64,000 nucleotides of DNA from Flavobacterium sp. 90 (GTDB lineage: Bacteria > Bacteroidota > Bacteroidia > Flavobacteriales > Flavobacteriaceae), in contig NZ_SMGE01000001.1 of NCBI RefSeq assembly GCF_004339525.1, positions 4,588,001 through 4,652,000 of the forward strand, written 5' to 3'. Position 1 is the stretch's first letter; the number at the start of each line of letters is the position of its first letter. Below the pieces are notes generated by a model. It did not search any database. It worked only from the letters and a program-made list of their open reading frames with translations, and was not told where the DNA came from. Position numbers and translations under genes: made by a program. Below are positions 12,101 through 20,594 of this stretch, one piece after another.

Positions 12101-12120
12101 TTTCTTCCATTCCAAAACCT

Positions 12121-14100
12121 ATGAAAAACAAGATCCTTATAAAATTTACCATTTGCGGTATGCTTTTAAGCAGTTTTTATTTGAATGCTCAAAAACTGAC
12201 TTTAGAAGTTGATGCTACTAAAACCATTACTAAAATTCAGCCAACGATGTTTGGATTGTTTTTTGAAGACATCAATTTTGCCGCAGACGGCGGATTATAT
12301 GCTGAATTGATTAAAAACAGATCGTTTGAATTTGATAAACCTTTGATGGGATGGGAGCAGCCAAATACAAAAAGATCATCTTTGAACAAAGAATCGGGAA
12401 GTGCCGCGCCAATTAAGATTGAGGCAAATAATACTGTTTTTTGCAGGGTTGAAGTCAATAATGCAAAAGGTTACGTATTAATAAATGAAGGTTTTAGAGG
12501 AATGGGAGTGAAGAAAGATGCCAAATACAACCTTTCATTAAAAGCTGCGAATCAAAAAAATACTATCAAAAAAATCGTTTTTCAGTTAATTGATAAAGAC
12601 CAAAAAGTGATTGGAGAAACGAGCATTGTTCCAAATTCAGATCAATGGACGAATTATACATCGCAGATTACGGCGACTCAAACCGAGGCAAAAGCAAAAT
12701 TGAAAATAACTTTTGAAGGAACAGGAACGATAGATTTAGATATGATTTCATTGTTTCCTGAAAATACCTGGAAGAACAGAAAAAACGGACTTCGTAAAGA
12801 TTTGGTTCAGCTTTTATTCGATGTAAAACCAGGTTTTTTGCGTTTTCCGGGAGGCTGTATTGTTGAGGGAAGAACATTGTCTGATCGTTACCAATGGAAA
12901 AAATCAGTTGGAAATGTAGAAGATAGAAAAACAAAAATGAACCGCTGGAATGTAGAATTCAGTCATAAACAAACTCCGGATTATTTTCAGAGTTTTGGAT
13001 TAGGATTTTTTGAATATTTCCAGCTTTCAGAAGATATTGGTGCAGAACCGCTTCCTATTTTAAGCTGCGGAATGGCTTGTCAGTACAATACTGGAGAATT
13101 GGCGCCAATAAATGAACTTGATCCGTATGTTAAGGATGCTTTAGATTTAATTGAATTTGCCAATGGTGATGTGACTACAAATTGGGGAAAAATCCGTTCG
13201 GATATGGGACATCCAAAACCATTTAATCTAAAATATATTGGTGTAGGAAACGAACAATGGGGACCGGATTATATCGACCGATTCAAAGTTTTTGAAAAAG
13301 CCATAAAAACAAAATATCCAAATATCATTATTGTTTCCGGAAGCGGTCCTTCTCCTGCTGGTGAACATTTTGATTTTGCTATGGAAGAACTAAAAAAACT
13401 CAATGCACAATTGGTAGATGAACATTATTATGAAAGCCCGAAATGGTTTAGAGAAAATGCCGGACGTTATGATAATTATGATAGAAAAGGTCCAAAAATA
13501 TTTGCGGGAGAATATGCAGCGCAAAGTGTTTCAGGAGCCAATCCGAATAATAGAAATAATTGGGAATGTGCTTTTTCTGAAGCCGCTTTTATGACTGGAT
13601 TAGAAAGAAATGCAGAAGTAGTTCATTTAACATCTTACGCACCTTTGATGGCGCACGAAGATGCCTGGCAATGGACGCCTGATATGATTTGGTTCAATAA
13701 TTTAGAATCTTATGGATCGGCGAATTATTATGTACAGCAATTATTTTCAACCAATAAAGGAACAGATTTATTGAGCATTACCAAAGATGGAAAAGCTTTA
13801 ACGGGACAAAATGATTTATACGCATCGGCAGTAAAAGATGTAAATAGCAAAGAAATAATTGTAAAGTTAGTTAATACTGCGTCATCAGCATCAGAAGTGA
13901 GTATCGATTTGAAAGGAGTAAAATTAGGATCAAAAGGAACAATTATAAGACTGGAAAGTCCAAGTACACAAGATGAAAATACTTTTGCTGAACCTAAAAA
14001 AATAACTCCAAAACAAAGTGAGTACAAAATAACAAAAGGAAAACAAGATTTAAAACTCCCTGCTTATTCTATTACTGTTTTAAAACTGAAAGCGATTTAA
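12121..14100 (+). CDS. GH51 alpha-L-arabinofuranosidase
   Basis: A 659-residue secreted enzyme (signal peptide ending NAQ near residue 24). It opens with the GH51 block IQPTMFGLFFEDINFAADGGLYAELIKNRSFE, followed by a carbohydrate-binding insertion (about 90-220), the TIM barrel and a C-terminal beta-sandwich. The acid/base is E378 in GVGNEQWG and the probable nucleophile is E464 in FAGEYAAQS, the arrangement seen in Bacteroidota members. GH51 enzymes remove alpha-L-arabinofuranose from arabinan or arabinoxylan. Beside GH28 and GH2 genes, arabinan side chains of rhamnogalacturonan I are the natural target (inference). The start follows the GH28 stop by 20 bp. Confidence 0.93.
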   Translation: MKNKILIKFTICGMLLSSFYLNAQKLTLEVDATKTITKIQPTMFGLFFEDINFAADGGLYAELIKNRSFEFDKPLMGWEQPNTKRSSLNKESGSAAPIKIEANNTVFCRVEVNNAKGYVLINEGFRGMGVKKDAKYNLSLKAANQKNTIKKIVFQLIDKDQKVIGETSIVPNSDQWTNYTSQITATQTEAKAKLKITFEGTGTIDLDMISLFPENTWKNRKNGLRKDLVQLLFDVKPGFLRFPGGCIVEGRTLSDRYQWKKSVGNVEDRKTKMNRWNVEFSHKQTPDYFQSFGLGFFEYFQLSEDIGAEPLPILSCGMACQYNTGELAPINELDPYVKDALDLIEFANGDVTTNWGKIRSDMGHPKPFNLKYIGVGNEQWGPDYIDRFKVFEKAIKTKYPNIIIVSGSGPSPAGEHFDFAMEELKKLNAQLVDEHYYESPKWFRENAGRYDNYDRKGPKIFAGEYAAQSVSGANPNNRNNWECAFSEAAFMTGLERNAEVVHLTSYAPLMAHEDAWQWTPDMIWFNNLESYGSANYYVQQLFSTNKGTDLLSITKDGKALTGQNDLYASAVKDVNSKEIIVKLVNTASSASEVSIDLKGVKLGSKGTIIRLESPSTQDENTFAEPKKITPKQSEYKITKGKQDLKLPAYSITVLKLKAI

Positions 14101-14155
14101 AATTAATATTTAAACGAATAAAAATTTAAAATAAAATATTGGTATTCTTCCAATT

Positions 14156-14188
14156 AAACCTAACAGGTTTTTAAAACCTGTTAGGTTT
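14156..14188. terminator. Palindrome CCTAACAGG family, possible terminator
   Basis: AAACCTAACAGGTTT and AAACCTGTTAGGTTT form a nearly perfect 15-bp stem with a very short loop, in the gap after the GH51 gene. The same palindrome occurs at 40643-40673 and a variant at 42435-42466. With T residues after the stem it could terminate, but it is also a dispersed repeat of the genus. Confidence 0.55.
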
Positions 14189-14253
14189 CTGCTTACAACT
14201 AAAAAAATATAAAGTCAATATTAAATTCGCAATATCCTTTAAAAATAAAATAT

Positions 14254-16725
14254 ATGTCATATAATCCTCTTCAAAAAAGCCTTTTTTTATTGTTATTGCT
14301 GATAGGATTTTCTGTTTTTGCACAGCAGGATTTAAAATTGCAATACAATCAACCCGCTGTTGAATGGACAGAAGCTTTACCAATAGGAAATGGTACACTT
14401 GGCGCAATGGTTTTTGGAAGAGTAGATTCAGAATTAATTCAGTTGAATGAAGCTACTTTGTGGAGCGGCGGACCTGTTGCGAAAAATGTAAATCCGGATG
14501 CTTTCAAAAATTTGGCGCTAATTAGAGAAGCACTTAACAAAGAAGATTTCGAAAAGGCTTATGATTTTACTAAGAATATGCAAGGAGCTTACAGCGAAAG
14601 TTTTATGCCGTTGGGAGATCTTATTTTAAATCAGGATTTTAACGGAGAAAAAACGGATTCGTATAATAGAAATCTTGATTTACAAACTGGATTGGCGGTT
14701 ACAAATTTTAGCGTTAATGGAGTAAATTATAAAAGAGAAATCTTTGCTTCGGCACCTGCAAAATGTATTGTAATTAGACTTTCGGCAGATCAATTAAAAA
14801 AACTTTCTATAACAATAGATGCTTCAAGTCTTTTAAAAAATGAAAAATCAATACAAAATAAGTCGCTTGTTTTAAAAGGAAAAGCACCTTCTCATTCAGA
14901 TCCTAATTATATCGATTACAATAAAGAACCCGTTGTTTATGAAGATGCAACAGGCTGTAGAGGAATGCGTTTTGAATTAATTATTAAGCCAGTTGTAAAA
15001 GACGGAGAAGTAAGTTCTGATGGAAATAAATTGGTTATTAAAAACGCAAGTGAGATTTTACTTTTCGTTTCGGCTGCAACAAGTTTCAACGGCTTTGATA
15101 AATGTCCGGACAGTCAGGGAAAAGACGAACATAAATTGGCAGAAAATCCGATTAAAAAAGCTGTTGGTAAAAAATATGATAGTTTATTAAAAGAACATAT
15201 TGCCGATTTTCAGCATTTCTTTAATAGAGTTTCTTTAAAATTGAATGAAAAAGAAATCAATAAATCTAATCTGCCAACAGACACAAGATTAGAACAATAT
15301 GCTAAAGGAGAAAAAGATGCCGGACTTGAAGCTTTATTTTTTCAATTTGGACGTTATTTATTAATTTCTTCTTCGCGTACGCACAATACACCGGCTAATT
15401 TGCAAGGAATCTGGAACAATAAACTTCGTGCACCCTGGAGTAGTAACTACACCACAAATATTAATTTACAGATGAATTACTGGCCTGTAGAATCGGGAAG
15501 TTTATCTGAATTGTTTTTTCCACTTGATGAATTTATCAGGAACGTATCTGTAACAGGAAGCGAAACTGCCAAGAGTTATTATCATGCTAATGGATGGGTA
15601 TTACATCATAATTCGGATATCTGGGCAATGACCAATCCTGTGGGCGATTTTGGAAAAGGCGATCCTATGTGGGCAAATTGGTATATGGGCGCCAACTGGC
15701 TGAGCAGACATTTATGGGAACATTACGAATATACTGGAGATAAGGAATATCTAAAAAAAGTATATCCAATTATAAAAGGAGCGGCAGAGTTTAGCTTGGA
15801 TTGGCTTCAAAAAGATAAGAATGGTTATTTGGTAACAATGCCTTCAACGTCACCGGAAAATAAATATTATTATGATGGAAAAAAAGAAGGTGTCGTAACC
15901 ACCGCTTCGACTATGGATATTGGAATCATAAAAGATTTATTTGAAAATATTATAGAAGCCTCTAAAGTGCTCAATACCGATTTAGAATTCAGACAAATGG
16001 TAAACAAAGCAGCAGATCAATTACTGCCGTTTAAAATTGGAAGCAAAGGGCAGCTTCAGGAATGGTATAAAGATTTTGAAGAAGAAGATCCGCATCACAG
16101 ACATACTTCGCACCTTTATGCATTACATCCTGCTAATTTAATTTCGCCTCTAAAAACACCAGAACTGGCGGCAGCTGCAAAGCAAACATTAGAACTTCGC
16201 GGCGATGATGGTACTGGCTGGAGCCTTGCCTGGAAAGTAAATATGTGGGCGAGACTTTTAGACGGAAATCACGCTTATAAATTATTCAAAAATCAATTAA
16301 GATTAACAAAAGAAAACGATACCCAATACAACAGACATGGAGGGTGTTATCCGAATCTTTTTGATGCGCATCCGCCATTTCAGATAGATGGGAATTTTGC
16401 CGGAACTGCAGGCGTTATTGAGATGCTAATGCAAAGTCAGAATAAAGAAATTCATCTGTTGCCAGCGCTGCCAGATTCCTGGACAGATGGTGAAATAAAA
16501 GGTATTACGGCAAAAGGCAATTTTACTGTAGATTTAAAATGGAACGATGGTAAAATGAGTCAGGCAAAAATTGTGTCTAATAATGGTGGTAAATGCACAA
16601 TAAGATCATCAGAGCCCTTTATAATTAAAAATCTTGATATCAAAAGCGAGAAATCATCTATAGGTTATACCGCAGTATTTGAAACTAAAAAAGGAATGTC
16701 TTACACCATAATACCTTCAAAATAG
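14254..16725 (+). CDS. GH95 alpha-L-fucosidase / alpha-L-galactosidase
   Basis: An 823-residue secreted protein (signal peptide ending FAQ, about residue 24) of family GH95. The N-terminal domain opens QPAVEWTEALPIGNGTLGAM and continues LNEATLWSGGP, both diagnostic. The (alpha/alpha)6 barrel contains NINLQMNYWPVE (substrate and water-positioning Asn residues), MPSTSPEN (general-acid Glu) and FDAHPPFQIDGNFAGTAG. Family members hydrolyse alpha-1,2-L-fucose with inversion, and some act on alpha-L-galactose in plant polymers. In this setting fucosylated xyloglucan or rhamnogalacturonan II are likelier than host glycans, but sequence reading cannot separate them. It is the last gene of the collinear plant-polysaccharide cluster. 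Confidence 0.92.
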   Translation: MSYNPLQKSLFLLLLLIGFSVFAQQDLKLQYNQPAVEWTEALPIGNGTLGAMVFGRVDSELIQLNEATLWSGGPVAKNVNPDAFKNLALIREALNKEDFEKAYDFTKNMQGAYSESFMPLGDLILNQDFNGEKTDSYNRNLDLQTGLAVTNFSVNGVNYKREIFASAPAKCIVIRLSADQLKKLSITIDASSLLKNEKSIQNKSLVLKGKAPSHSDPNYIDYNKEPVVYEDATGCRGMRFELIIKPVVKDGEVSSDGNKLVIKNASEILLFVSAATSFNGFDKCPDSQGKDEHKLAENPIKKAVGKKYDSLLKEHIADFQHFFNRVSLKLNEKEINKSNLPTDTRLEQYAKGEKDAGLEALFFQFGRYLLISSSRTHNTPANLQGIWNNKLRAPWSSNYTTNINLQMNYWPVESGSLSELFFPLDEFIRNVSVTGSETAKSYYHANGWVLHHNSDIWAMTNPVGDFGKGDPMWANWYMGANWLSRHLWEHYEYTGDKEYLKKVYPIIKGAAEFSLDWLQKDKNGYLVTMPSTSPENKYYYDGKKEGVVTTASTMDIGIIKDLFENIIEASKVLNTDLEFRQMVNKAADQLLPFKIGSKGQLQEWYKDFEEEDPHHRHTSHLYALHPANLISPLKTPELAAAAKQTLELRGDDGTGWSLAWKVNMWARLLDGNHAYKLFKNQLRLTKENDTQYNRHGGCYPNLFDAHPPFQIDGNFAGTAGVIEMLMQSQNKEIHLLPALPDSWTDGEIKGITAKGNFTVDLKWNDGKMSQAKIVSNNGGKCTIRSSEPFIIKNLDIKSEKSSIGYTAVFETKKGMSYTIIPSK

Positions 16726-16865
16726 GTTTAAAATGTTAATTGAAAATTACAAGAAAAACGAAGTATAGTGCATACAAATAAACTCCAATTGCTATATTTT
16801 AACTTGGATTTGATTTTTTTTGAACCTGTTGTTGAATTTCCAATAAATAAGTAGAATATTATATT

Positions 16866-16908
16866 TTCCGTTTTATGTACTTTTATATGATTTATATCTA
16901 AAACGGAA
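16866..16908 (+). promoter_or_regulatory. Inverted repeat flanking the -7 box of the Crp/Fnr gene
   Basis: A perfect 10-bp inverted repeat, TTCCGTTTTA (16866-16875) and TAAAACGGAA (16899-16908), ends directly before the ATG. The TACTTTTA between the arms (16878-16885) resembles the -7 consensus TAnnTTTG. It could be an autoregulatory operator or a 5' leader hairpin. Confidence 0.45.
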
Positions 16909-17490
16909 ATGACAGATTTACTTAGCAAAAATATTACTTCGCATATTGCACTTTCAGAATCAGAAATAAGAACATTTTGTGATTTATTTGAGCATAAATC
17001 AGTTTCCAGAAAAAGTTTTCTGCTCAGAGAAGGAGAGATCTGCAGATTTGAAGGTTTTGTTACCAAAGGGCTTTTTCGGATTTATCATATTGATCAGAAT
17101 GGTTTTGAACAGATTCTTTATTTTGCGGCTGAAAACTGGTGGATAACAGATATAGACAGTTTTACTAATGAAATCCCTTCACAGCTATTTATAGAAGCAC
17201 TCGAAGACAGTGAGATATTAATTATCTCCAAAAAAGATAAAGAGTCTGCATATACTAACATACCCCGGATTGAAAAGCTCTTCAGGGTCATGACACAAAA
17301 AACGCATGTAGCACTGCAGCGCAGAATGATAGATAACCTGAGTAAGACAGCAGAAAACCGGTATATAGAATTTTTAGAAAAATACCCTCAAATCGTGCAG
17401 CGTTTATCCAATATTCAAATAGCGGCTTATTTGGGAATTACCAATGTTTTTCTGAGTAATATCCGAAAGAAAATTGCCTTAAAGAAATAG
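16909..17490 (+). CDS. Crp/Fnr-family transcriptional regulator
   Basis: A 193-residue protein with an N-terminal cyclic-nucleotide-binding-type beta-barrel. The short loop LLREGEICRFEGFVTKGLFRIY lies at about 40-60, followed by ENWWITDIDSFTNEIPS at about 80-96. The long dimerisation helix then carries a C-terminal winged HTH (about 145-190, RLSNIQIAAYLGITNVFLSNIRKK). The usual Arg-Ser phosphate-binding motif for cAMP is not evident, so the ligand is unknown. The length is short, as in many Flavobacterium paralogues that sit next to the genes they control. The two downstream genes share a palindrome at about -43 relative to the predicted start sites, the position for a class II activator. Confidence 0.88.
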   Translation: MTDLLSKNITSHIALSESEIRTFCDLFEHKSVSRKSFLLREGEICRFEGFVTKGLFRIYHIDQNGFEQILYFAAENWWITDIDSFTNEIPSQLFIEALEDSEILIISKKDKESAYTNIPRIEKLFRVMTQKTHVALQRRMIDNLSKTAENRYIEFLEKYPQIVQRLSNIQIAAYLGITNVFLSNIRKKIALKK

Positions 17491-17507
17491 CCTTAATAAA
17501 ATATTTA

Positions 17508-17552
17508 TTAAACTACTTTAATGGTTTACAGATAGGTTAGATCCCATCTTTG
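17508..17552 (+). promoter_or_regulatory. Predicted activator site plus promoter of the DsbA-like gene
   Basis: TTAAACTACTTTAA (17508-17521, one mismatch from a perfect palindrome) is followed exactly 37 nt after its first base by CATCTTTG (17545-17552), one base from TAnnTTTG. The same two elements recur with the same spacing before the MBL-fold gene at 18203-18247, with further identity (TAATG then TTT) just after the palindrome. There is no similar match elsewhere in this cluster. Confidence 0.55.
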
Positions 17553-17584
17553 CATAAAAAATTTAATTATTAAATTTAAAAAAG

Positions 17585-18211
17585 ATGAAGTTAATTTATG
17601 TAATGGATCCTCTTTGCGGCTGGTGTTTTGGCAACAGCACAAATATCGCAAAGTTGCACGAAAAATATAAAGACAAATTTGATATTGATGTTCTGCCTGC
17701 CGGAATGTGGGCTGGTGCCAATGCTCGGAAACAATCTAAACATATATCGGCTTACATCAGAAAACATGATCCGCAGATACAGCAGATTACCGGAACCGAA
17801 TTTGGAAAAGATTATTTCAATTTTATAGAAAATGAAGATATTCTTCTGGACAGCGAAGTCCCGTCAAGAGGCATATTGACGGTGACTAAATTATGGGCCT
17901 CAAAAGTTATTCCTTTTACAATTGAAGTTCAAAAAGCAAGATACTGGCAGGGAAAAGATTTAAACACAGATCAGACCTATCTGGAAATCTGCGAGAACCT
18001 TGATTTGGACAAAACACAGTTTATAAAAGCATTCCACTCTGAAGAATTAAAAAAAGAAACACAGCAAACATTTGCTTTAGCACAGCAATATGCAGGTTCA
18101 TATCCTACTTTATTGGCACAAAAAGACGATAAATTATATATTTTGGAGCAAGGTTACGCTTCTTTTGAAAATATTGCAAAACAAATTGACGTACTGCTTT
18201 TATTAAACTAG
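17585..18211 (+). CDS. DsbA-family thiol oxidoreductase-like protein
   Basis: A 208-residue cytoplasmic protein (no signal peptide) of the DsbA/FrnE-like thioredoxin-fold class. It starts MKLIYVMDPLCGWCFGNS, placing the CxxC pair at C11/C14, which is typical of this group. The helical insertion follows (about 60-150), and the cis-Pro loop is probably AGSYPTLL (about 180). Members reduce or isomerise thiols or conjugate glutathione-like compounds; the substrate is unknown. Its promoter shares a palindrome with the next gene, so both are probably controlled by the adjacent Crp/Fnr protein. Confidence 0.87.
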   Translation: MKLIYVMDPLCGWCFGNSTNIAKLHEKYKDKFDIDVLPAGMWAGANARKQSKHISAYIRKHDPQIQQITGTEFGKDYFNFIENEDILLDSEVPSRGILTVTKLWASKVIPFTIEVQKARYWQGKDLNTDQTYLEICENLDLDKTQFIKAFHSEELKKETQQTFALAQQYAGSYPTLLAQKDDKLYILEQGYASFENIAKQIDVLLLLN

Positions 18212-18247
18212 TTTAATGTTTTGAGACCTTATAAGGTTTCATCTTTG
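18203..18247 (+). promoter_or_regulatory. Predicted activator site plus promoter of the MBL-fold gene
   Basis: TTAAACTAGTTTAA (18203-18216) is a perfect 14-bp palindrome that contains the TAG stop codon of the upstream gene. CATCTTTG (18240-18247) follows at the same spacing as before the upstream gene. A second dyad, ACCTTATAAGGT (18226-18237), lies between them. The centre of the first palindrome falls about 43 nt before the expected start site. Confidence 0.55.
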
Positions 18248-18314
18248 TATTGCTTGATTTGTTCTAAGAGACAATTAGAACATCACTTTTTTTACTATTT
18301 TAATTTTATATACT

Positions 18315-19154
18315 ATGGAATCACAAGAAAAAAGTTTTAAAAATATTGAAACTAAAGATTTGAATCTGAAAGTTTTTAATGCATCAGAAAATAGTTTTGG
18401 CGTTGCATCTGTAATTATCTCAGGAAAAAATGATGCCGTCTTGATCGATGCCCAGTTTACTTTGGCTGAAGCCGAAATTGTGGCACAGGAAATTAAAGAT
18501 AGCGGCAAAAAACTGACGACTATTTTTGTTTCTCACGGCGATCCTGATTTTTATTTTGGATTAGAAGTTTTTAAAAAGTATTTCCCGGAAGTTACCGCTT
18601 TCGCTTCGCCTGCAACAGTGGAGCATATTAAAACAACAGCTCAAAAGAAATTAGAAGTCTGGGGCGAAAGATTAGGAAATAAAATTACATCAAATGTTAT
18701 ACTTCCTCAGGTTTTAAAAACAGACAGCATTGAATTAGAAGGACATCAATTAGAAATTAAAGGTCTTGAATCTTTTCCAAACAAAACTTTTGTGTGGATT
18801 CCGTCTCTAAAAGCAGTTGTTGGCGGCATTAATGTTTTTGGAACTACATTTAATCTCTGGATGGCAGATGCACAGAGTAGTGAAGCGAGAAACAGCTGGA
18901 TTTCGGTTTTGAACCAAATTACAGCCCTGAATCCTGAAATTGTAATTCCGGCACATGCAGAAACCAATTCGGCTTTTGATATTTCTGCCGTAAAGCACAC
19001 AAAAGAATATATTCAATTTTACGAAGAAGCATTAAAAGTAAATAAAACTTCGGAAGTTTTAATTCAAGATATCAACACTAAATATCCGGGACTTAATTTC
19101 CAAACTGCACTGGCGATTGGAGCAAAAGTCAATACAGGAGAAATGAAATGGTAA
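18315..19154 (+). CDS. MBL-fold protein with degenerate metal-binding motif
   Basis: A 279-residue protein with the metallo-beta-lactamase fold: ..DAVLIDAQFTLAEAE at about 40, LTTIFVSHGDPDFYFG at about 68-82 and EIVIPAHAETNS at about 215. The canonical HxHxDH motif reads H74-G-D76-P-D78-F, so the second and last histidines are Asp and Phe. Metal binding must therefore be altered or partial. Related annotated proteins are simply called MBL-fold hydrolases. No signal peptide is visible. Its promoter has the same palindrome as the DsbA-like gene, and a terminator hairpin follows it. A role in detoxification or stress is only a guess from the neighbours. Confidence 0.8.
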   Translation: MESQEKSFKNIETKDLNLKVFNASENSFGVASVIISGKNDAVLIDAQFTLAEAEIVAQEIKDSGKKLTTIFVSHGDPDFYFGLEVFKKYFPEVTAFASPATVEHIKTTAQKKLEVWGERLGNKITSNVILPQVLKTDSIELEGHQLEIKGLESFPNKTFVWIPSLKAVVGGINVFGTTFNLWMADAQSSEARNSWISVLNQITALNPEIVIPAHAETNSAFDISAVKHTKEYIQFYEEALKVNKTSEVLIQDINTKYPGLNFQTALAIGAKVNTGEMKW

Positions 19155-19163
19155 ATAACAGAT

Positions 19164-19202
19164 ACAGCCTGACCTATAAATAATATTATCAGGCTGTTTT
19201 TT
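19164..19202 (+). terminator. Intrinsic terminator after the MBL-fold gene
   Basis: ACAGCCTGA (19164-19172) and TCAGGCTGT (19189-19197) form a perfect 9-bp stem, followed by six T residues. It lies 9 nt after the stop codon and 13 nt before the next start, so expression of the SnoaL-like gene must come from readthrough or a promoter inside the hairpin region. Confidence 0.75.
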
Positions 19203-19215
19203 AAATAGAAAAGCA

Positions 19216-19605
19216 ATGACAAATCTTGAAATTATAAAAAGCACTTACGAAGGAAAAACTTCAGAAGAAAATGGTAAAAATCTGGCGACATTCGCAGCCG
19301 ATGAAATTTCATGGACAGAAGCCAAAGGTTTTCCCTATGCAGGAACTTATATTGGCTTAGAAAGTATTTTTAAAAATGTTTTTTCCAGATTAGCAAGCGA
19401 ATGGATTGATTACAAATTTGCGCCTGAAGATTATATATGGAACGAAGACAAAGTTGCCGCGTATGGAACTTATAGCGGTACCTATAAGATTACAGGAAAA
19501 TCATTTGAAGCCAGAGTAGTTCATATCTGGAAACTCAAAAACTCAAAAATTGTCTGCTTTGAGCAGTTTGTTGATAGCCAGTCTGTAAATTATGCTCTCA
19601 AATAA
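19216..19605 (+). CDS. SnoaL/NTF2-like protein
   Basis: A 129-residue single-domain protein of the SnoaL-like (NTF2 fold) type. It begins with a helix (NLEIIKSTYEGKTSEENGKNLATF) and continues DEISWTEAKGFPYAGTYIGLESI and VAAYGTYSGTYKITGKSFEARVVHIWKLKNSKI, the fold's characteristic beta-sheet. Such proteins are small hydrolases, isomerases or binding proteins, and the function here is unknown. It is separated from the MBL-fold gene by a terminator hairpin, and a likely promoter for the next gene follows it. Confidence 0.8.
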   Translation: MTNLEIIKSTYEGKTSEENGKNLATFAADEISWTEAKGFPYAGTYIGLESIFKNVFSRLASEWIDYKFAPEDYIWNEDKVAAYGTYSGTYKITGKSFEARVVHIWKLKNSKIVCFEQFVDSQSVNYALK

Positions 19606-19690
19606 GCACTGTTGACAGACTTAAATAATAAGTTGTTTATAAGGTAGAGGCTATTTTTAACAATTGTATAATACGTCATTGATATATAAA

Positions 19691-20392
19691 ATGGATAAAA
19701 GAAAATTCTTAAAAAACGGATTCTTAGGTTTGAGTGCAGTGGCGGTAATGCCTTCAGTTGTTTCATCCTGTTCAAAGGATGAGAAAGAAGCGGAACAATT
19801 GTCCACTGATTCACAAAACTGTCAGGTTTCACCTGTTGAAATGGTGGGACCTTTTCCCATTAAAACTCCTGCACAGTTGGCTCAGTCAAATATAATTGGC
19901 GACAGAACCGGAGTACCTTTATTAATTAAAATAAAAGTTCAGGATCAAAGCAGCGGATGTGTGCCGCTTGCAAATGTTTTGGTTGATATATGGCAATGTG
20001 ATAAAGATGGAAATTATTCGCAGTATGGAGGAAATCAATTACAGGCTGTAAACTACACCACTCAAAATTTTCTGCGAGGAAGACAGACAACAGATTTGAA
20101 TGGAGAAGCATCTTTTATAAGTATTTTTCCGGGATGGTATCCGGGAAGAGCGCCGCATATACATGTTGAGGTTTTAACTGCGAGTGGAACTTCGCTATTG
20201 GTTACACAAATTGCTTTTCCAGTTGCGGCTTATTCTACTGTCTATGCTTCAAATGGTTATAACGGGACACCAGACAGATCCAATACTCAGGATTCTTTGT
20301 TCTCGGATAGTCTGGCTCAAAACATGGCTGACAATGTAACGGGAAATCTGAACGATGGTTATACGCTTTCTAAAATTATTACTGTTTCTTAA
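19691..20392 (+). CDS. Intradiol ring-cleavage dioxygenase-like lipoprotein
   Basis: A 233-residue protein starting at the ATG of MDKRKFLKNGFLG; a longer frame starts at a poor upstream TTG. The N-terminus is a lipoprotein-type signal with C27 in VVSSC. The body matches intradiol dioxygenases (protocatechuate 3,4-dioxygenase type): VEMVGPFPI, ANVLVDIWQCDKDGNYSQY, FLRGRQTTD, FPGWYPGRAPHIHVEV. The non-haem Fe(III) ligands fit Y109 (or Y112), Y150, H156 and H158. Exported intradiol-like enzymes are frequent in Flavobacterium, and their aromatic substrate is unknown. A promoter-like TTG (19633-19635) and TATTTTTA (19652-19659) precede it. Confidence 0.88.
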   Translation: MDKRKFLKNGFLGLSAVAVMPSVVSSCSKDEKEAEQLSTDSQNCQVSPVEMVGPFPIKTPAQLAQSNIIGDRTGVPLLIKIKVQDQSSGCVPLANVLVDIWQCDKDGNYSQYGGNQLQAVNYTTQNFLRGRQTTDLNGEASFISIFPGWYPGRAPHIHVEVLTASGTSLLVTQIAFPVAAYSTVYASNGYNGTPDRSNTQDSLFSDSLAQNMADNVTGNLNDGYTLSKIITVS

Positions 20393-20594
20393 AAAATAGT
20401 CCAATCATTTACGTTTAACCTTTTTTAGACTCATAAATTTTATCGGATTATTTTAAAGACTTTTTATATTTCAAATTAATTATAATTGTATATTGTACAC
20501 TTATTATAATCATACGTTAAAAGAGATTCCTGTAATTATTTAGTTTTAGAAAATAATTAATTCAAGAATCCTTTTTAGTGTTAATTTTCATGAA

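Noticed and set aside
20393..20594. Possible leader gene before the second GH2
   Set aside because: No credible start or hairpin; only an AT-rich spacer with a weak TAGTTTTA at 20541.
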